Source: Streptosporangium brasiliense
GTDB lineage: Bacteria; Actinomycetota; Actinomycetes; Streptosporangiales; Streptosporangiaceae
Length of the DNA stretch: 64,000 bases
Assembly (NCBI RefSeq): GCF_030811595.1
Contig: NZ_JAUSRB010000002.1
Location: 2,418,001 to 2,482,000 of the forward strand
Direction of reading: 5' to 3'
In this document: in pieces, positions 61,109-64,000 of the stretch
Numbering within the stretch: position 1 is the stretch's first letter
Layout: each line of letters begins with the position of its first letter
Notes under the pieces: model-generated
Databases searched by the model: none
Told to the model about the DNA's origin: nothing
What the model saw: only the letters and a program-made list of their open reading frames with translations
Made by a program: the position numbers and the translations under genes

Positions 61109-62107
61109 GTGACGGACGGAGAGTTCGAGGACGCACAGGTGGCGCGGCCCAGAGAGCGGCGGCGACCGTGGCGGCTGCTGCTGCGGATCACCGCCTGGGG
61201 CGCGGGCCTGGCCGTGCTCGCGGCGAGTGCGGGATTCCTCTACGAGACGGACGCCCGGCAGGGCGATGCCGCGCGCCACAGGGCGCCGGGGCGGCTGGTC
61301 GACGTCGGCGGTCACCGCCTGCATCTGTACTGCACCGGGACAGGCGCTCCCACCGTCGTGCTGGAGGCGGGGCTGGCCGAGTCGAGCGCGAGCTGGGAGG
61401 CCATCCAGCGGCGGCTCTCCGCGGGTAACCGGGCGTGCTCCTACGATCGCGCCGGATACGCCTGGAGCGAGGACGGCCCGTCGCCGCGTACGGCCGAGCG
61501 CACCGCCGGGGAACTGCGCACCCTGCTGGCCGCGGCCGGGGAGGCGGGGCCGTACGTCCTCGTCGGGCACTCCTACGGCGGCAACACGGTGCGCGTCTTC
61601 GCCGACCGGTGGCGGGACCTGACCGCCGGGCTGGTGCTGATCGACGTCACCGACGAGACGGCCGTCACCGCGCTCCGGATCTCCCGCCCTCTGCTCGCCG
61701 TCCAGTTCACCGTCAACCAGCTCGTCGCCCGCCTCGGCCTGCTCAGACTGTCGGGCGACGCCCTCGTGCCGCCCGGCGCCACCGCCGCGGCCCGCGCCGG
61801 CGCCACCGTCGTCTACGGGGACCGGAGCATGGCGGCCGCCCGCGCCGAGGCCTGGGCCTCAGCGGACAGCGCCGCCCAGGTCGCCGCGACGGTCCGGCCG
61901 CGAGCATGGGGCGATCTGCCGGCCGTGGTCATCTCCGCAGGAGGCCAGCCGGCGGAGGTGACCGATCACGCCAGGCGCCTTGCCGCACTGTCGGCCCGGG
62001 GCCGCCTGGTGGTCGCGGCCACGACGGACCACTACGTCCAGAACGCCGAGCCCGGACTCGTCCTCGACGCCGTCCACGAGGTCATCGCCGCTTACGGGCA
62101 GAGGTGA
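61109..62107 (+). CDS. Membrane-anchored alpha/beta hydrolase
   Basis: A 332-residue protein. A basic N-terminus precedes one membrane helix (about 26-44), so the enzyme is on the outer face. The hydrolase fold has LHLYCTGTGAPTVVLEAGLAE, the nucleophile Ser in VLVGHSYGGNTVR and a late His in TTDHYVQN. Substrate is unknown. The GTG at 61109 is the first start in frame. Confidence 0.85.
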   Translation: MTDGEFEDAQVARPRERRRPWRLLLRITAWGAGLAVLAASAGFLYETDARQGDAARHRAPGRLVDVGGHRLHLYCTGTGAPTVVLEAGLAESSASWEAIQRRLSAGNRACSYDRAGYAWSEDGPSPRTAERTAGELRTLLAAAGEAGPYVLVGHSYGGNTVRVFADRWRDLTAGLVLIDVTDETAVTALRISRPLLAVQFTVNQLVARLGLLRLSGDALVPPGATAAARAGATVVYGDRSMAAARAEAWASADSAAQVAATVRPRAWGDLPAVVISAGGQPAEVTDHARRLAALSARGRLVVAATTDHYVQNAEPGLVLDAVHEVIAAYGQR

Positions 62108-62196
62108 CCGCCCGCCCCGGGCCGGGGCCGCCGCCGGCCCCGCCCATGCCCAGTCGGCGTCCGACCGCGTGGTGGCGCTGCCGGACCACCACGTTC

Positions 62197-63153
62197 TCAG
62201 GGGTTCGAGATCACCTCGTGGAGCTTGGCGGCGAACTCCTCGGGCTGGGCGCCGAAGCCCCCGTGGTCGCCGGGGAAGACCACGGGCAGCGTCCCCAACC
62301 GCTCGGCCACGGCGAAGGAGGCCCGGTACGGCGGTTCTCCCGCCGAGGCGCCGCCCACCGCCAGGACGACGCGTGCCGAGGACGCCTGGAGCGCGGCGAT
62401 GTCCGGGGCGTACCCGATGAACGGCGGCACCTCGTAGCCGATGAAGAACTGCATGTTCCGCTCCATGCGCGCCATCATCCCCATCATCTCCGGGTCCGGT
62501 CCCTCCGCCGTCTCCAAGGCCGGCTCCTCCCGCGATGCCTGGGCGGCGTCCCCCTGCGGGGCCTGTGCGGCCGCGTCTCCCCGCGCCGGCTCGCTGCCGT
62601 CCCCCTGCGCCGGCTCGCCGCCGTCGCCCTGCGCCGGCTCGCCGCCCATCCCCATCCCGGTGGCGAAGACCTGCATCGCCGGCCCGGCGCCCTCCTTGAG
62701 GAAGGTGTCCTCCACCTCCTGGATGACGGCGTGCCAGTGGTCACGGTCGGGCAGCAGGCCGAGGACGGGGGGTTCGTGGGCGACCAGGGCGCGCACCTGC
62801 TCGGGGTGGCGGGCGGCCAGTTCCAGGCCGATGACCGCGCCGGAGCTGTTGCCGAAGACATACGCGGGCTCGTCCGCCGTGACGCCCACCGCCGTCAGCA
62901 CGCGGTGTGCGTCGTCGCCGTGGACCTCGATGCTCTGCCGCTCCGGCGCCCCGGCCAGGGGGCTGCGCGAGTTGCCGCGCCGGTCGTACGTCACCACCGT
63001 GTACCGGCCGGCGAGCCGCTCGGCGAGGCCGGCATATCCGGCGGCGTCATAGATCCCGCCGCAGATCAGCAGCAGGACGGGACCGGAGCCGCAGACCTCG
63101 TAGTACAGCTCCGCACCGGGCACCTTCAGGATGTCCGTCTTCGTGGGTTCCAT
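62197..63153 (-). CDS. Alpha/beta hydrolase with low-complexity insertion
   Basis: 318 residues, cytoplasmic. The core has VLLLICGGIYDAAGY, TYDRRGNSRS, the nucleophile Ser in VFGNSSGAVIG and the His in PGDHGGF. Between residues about 170 and 225 a Gly/Glu/Pro/Gln/Asp tract built on GGEPAQGDG interrupts the cap region. The ATG at 63153 follows GGGGGAACGAGC. It faces the sigma-factor gene divergently; the gap 63154-63412 has no gene. Confidence 0.85.
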   Translation of the reverse strand: MEPTKTDILKVPGAELYYEVCGSGPVLLLICGGIYDAAGYAGLAERLAGRYTVVTYDRRGNSRSPLAGAPERQSIEVHGDDAHRVLTAVGVTADEPAYVFGNSSGAVIGLELAARHPEQVRALVAHEPPVLGLLPDRDHWHAVIQEVEDTFLKEGAGPAMQVFATGMGMGGEPAQGDGGEPAQGDGSEPARGDAAAQAPQGDAAQASREEPALETAEGPDPEMMGMMARMERNMQFFIGYEVPPFIGYAPDIAALQASSARVVLAVGGASAGEPPYRASFAVAERLGTLPVVFPGDHGGFGAQPEEFAAKLHEVISNP

Positions 63154-63412
63154 GCTCGTTCCCCCGGGGGTTGTCGTCTGTCTCGGTTCGGTCGATCGCA
63201 GCAGAGTCGGAGCCACGGCCACGTCCTCGACATCCCACCCAGAAGATTTCTGGAAAATATCCGCCCCCGTCCTCAGCCCCTGGTGAGGACAGGGGCCGCG
63301 TCCGGTCGTCCACCCGGCGGCGCGTGGACCAACCCGGGCACTCGCTATTCCGGTGAGGGTTCCAACCCTTCAGCCTCTCGCGCGCGTTGGTAACGGGCGA
63401 AGGGGGATCACA

Positions 63413-63931
63413 TTGAACCGCTACGACGGCTTCCACGAGTTCGTGCACGCCCGCCAGCAGTCGCTGATGCGGACCGCGTACCTGCTCACGGGAGACGCCC
63501 ACCTTGCGGAGGACCTGCTGCAGAGCGTTCTCATCAAGGTCGCCGGGCACTGGCCGAAGCTCTTACGGCACGGCAATCCCGAGGCGTACACCCGCAAGGC
63601 GCTGGTGAACCAGCACATCTCCTGGCGGCGCCGTACCACGAGAGAACTGCCGAGCGCCGACCCACCCGAGCGCGGGCACTCCCACGACGACTCCACGGTG
63701 AACCGGATCGTCCTACGCCAGGCCCTGGGCCGCCTGACCCCCCGGCAGCGCGCTGTGATCGTCCTGCGCTTCTACGAGGACCGTACCGAGCGCGAGACCG
63801 CCGACCTGCTGGGCTGCTCACTCGGCACGGTCAAGAGCCAGACCCACCACGCGCTGGGCCGCCTGCGCGCGCTCGCGCCCGAGCTGACCCACCTGCTCGC
63901 CGAGATCGAAATCCAGGAGGCGGACCGATGA
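63413..63931 (+). CDS. SigE-family RNA polymerase sigma factor
   Basis: 172 residues. Region 2 is FHEFVHARQQSLMRTAYLLTGDAHLAEDLLQSVLIKVAGHW; region 4 is LTPRQRAVIVLRFYEDRTERETADLLGCSLGTVKSQTHHALGRLR, typical of the SigE-like ECF group expanded in actinomycetes. The start is taken as the TTG at 63413 because GAAGGGGG lies six to seven bases before it and NRYDGFHEF is the natural family start. A GTG at 63353 is the alternative. Confidence 0.88.
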   Translation: MNRYDGFHEFVHARQQSLMRTAYLLTGDAHLAEDLLQSVLIKVAGHWPKLLRHGNPEAYTRKALVNQHISWRRRTTRELPSADPPERGHSHDDSTVNRIVLRQALGRLTPRQRAVIVLRFYEDRTERETADLLGCSLGTVKSQTHHALGRLRALAPELTHLLAEIEIQEADR

Positions 63932-64000
63932 CCCGGCTGCACGACGCACTGACCGACATCGCGGGTGAGGCCCCGGCCGTGGATCTGGCCGACCGTGCGA
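63928..64000 (+). CDS. Sigma-factor partner protein, N-terminus only
   Basis: The ATG overlaps the sigma stop (ATGA) and the frame runs off the window edge. The visible start MTRLHDALTDIAGEAPAVDL is the acidic N-terminus typical of single-pass proteins encoded after SigE-like genes. The membrane and outer parts lie outside the window. Confidence 0.7.
   Translation, partial: MTRLHDALTDIAGEAPAVDLADRA

Noticed and set aside
61435..63393. 652-codon plus-strand frame over two hydrolase genes
   Set aside because: It spans the end of one gene and the antisense of the next with no domain; both hydrolases have clear active-site motifs.

Overview
The window is high-GC DNA from a filamentous actinomycete. 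Frequent GTG starts, GTGA/ATGA stop-start overlaps, many two-component and ECF sigma systems, a conservon-type sensor kinase, a DUF574 methyltransferase and a RepSA-type integrated element fit the Streptosporangiales (Streptosporangium or Nonomuraea-like). That placement is inference; no rRNA or tRNA was seen. Layout: (1) 1-8.7 kb holds the 3' part of a type I polyketide synthase (KS-AT-DH*-KR-ACP-TE) translationally coupled to a crotonyl-CoA carboxylase/reductase, facing a PucR-type regulator. The AT carries an unusual GAGH specificity motif, so module and reductase together suggest an alkylmalonyl (for example ethylmalonyl) extender unit. (2) 8.8-19.3 kb is mixed: a two-EF-hand protein, a secreted collagen-like protein, a fused SecDF, a GH13 enzyme, a VOC protein, a short HPF-like protein with a palindrome at its promoter, and a NarL-type two-component pair. 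(3) 19.2-25.3 kb holds a 29-residue membrane peptide, cydAB with a compact CydB, a second NarL-type pair and a CASTOR/POLLUX-like channel. 

(4) 25.5-31.6 kb is a tight six-gene operon behind a recognisable promoter and a 21-bp tandem repeat. It encodes two S-adenosylhomocysteine-hydrolase-like proteins, both atypical, a complete ECF importer (double ATPase, S and T components) and an SAH/aminofutalosine-deaminase-type amidohydrolase. I read it as import and processing of an unknown nucleoside-like compound; it is the best candidate here for an undescribed system. (5) 31.7-37.4 kb has an orphan conservon-type kinase, a GT-C-like membrane protein with a repeat-built upstream region, an ECF sigma factor with a probable membrane partner, and an ArsR-type regulator divergent from a drug exporter.

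(6) The exporter (MFS, DHA2 type) is split by a 6,857-bp integrated element, 38284-45140, flanked by the 7-bp repeat TCTACTT. Removing exactly one repeat plus the insert restores a 482-codon frame. The element has a large serine integrase beside its right end, a RepSA-like replication initiator, an XRE regulator and small coupled genes, but no visible TraB/FtsK transfer protein. Beyond it the chromosomal cluster resumes with a FAD monooxygenase and a peroxidase-like gene carrying an in-frame amber codon.

(7) 48-64 kb is ordinary accessory chromosome: a MetE-like protein, DUF4262, several alpha/beta hydrolases, a pentapeptide-repeat protein, a TetR regulator, a DUF574 methyltransferase, an OmpR/EnvZ-type pair, an L,D-transpeptidase, and a SigE-like sigma factor whose coupled partner is cut by the window edge. 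Minisatellites recur in and between genes, and a small family of very similar hairpins appears at 39.3, 55.6 and 60.9 kb.
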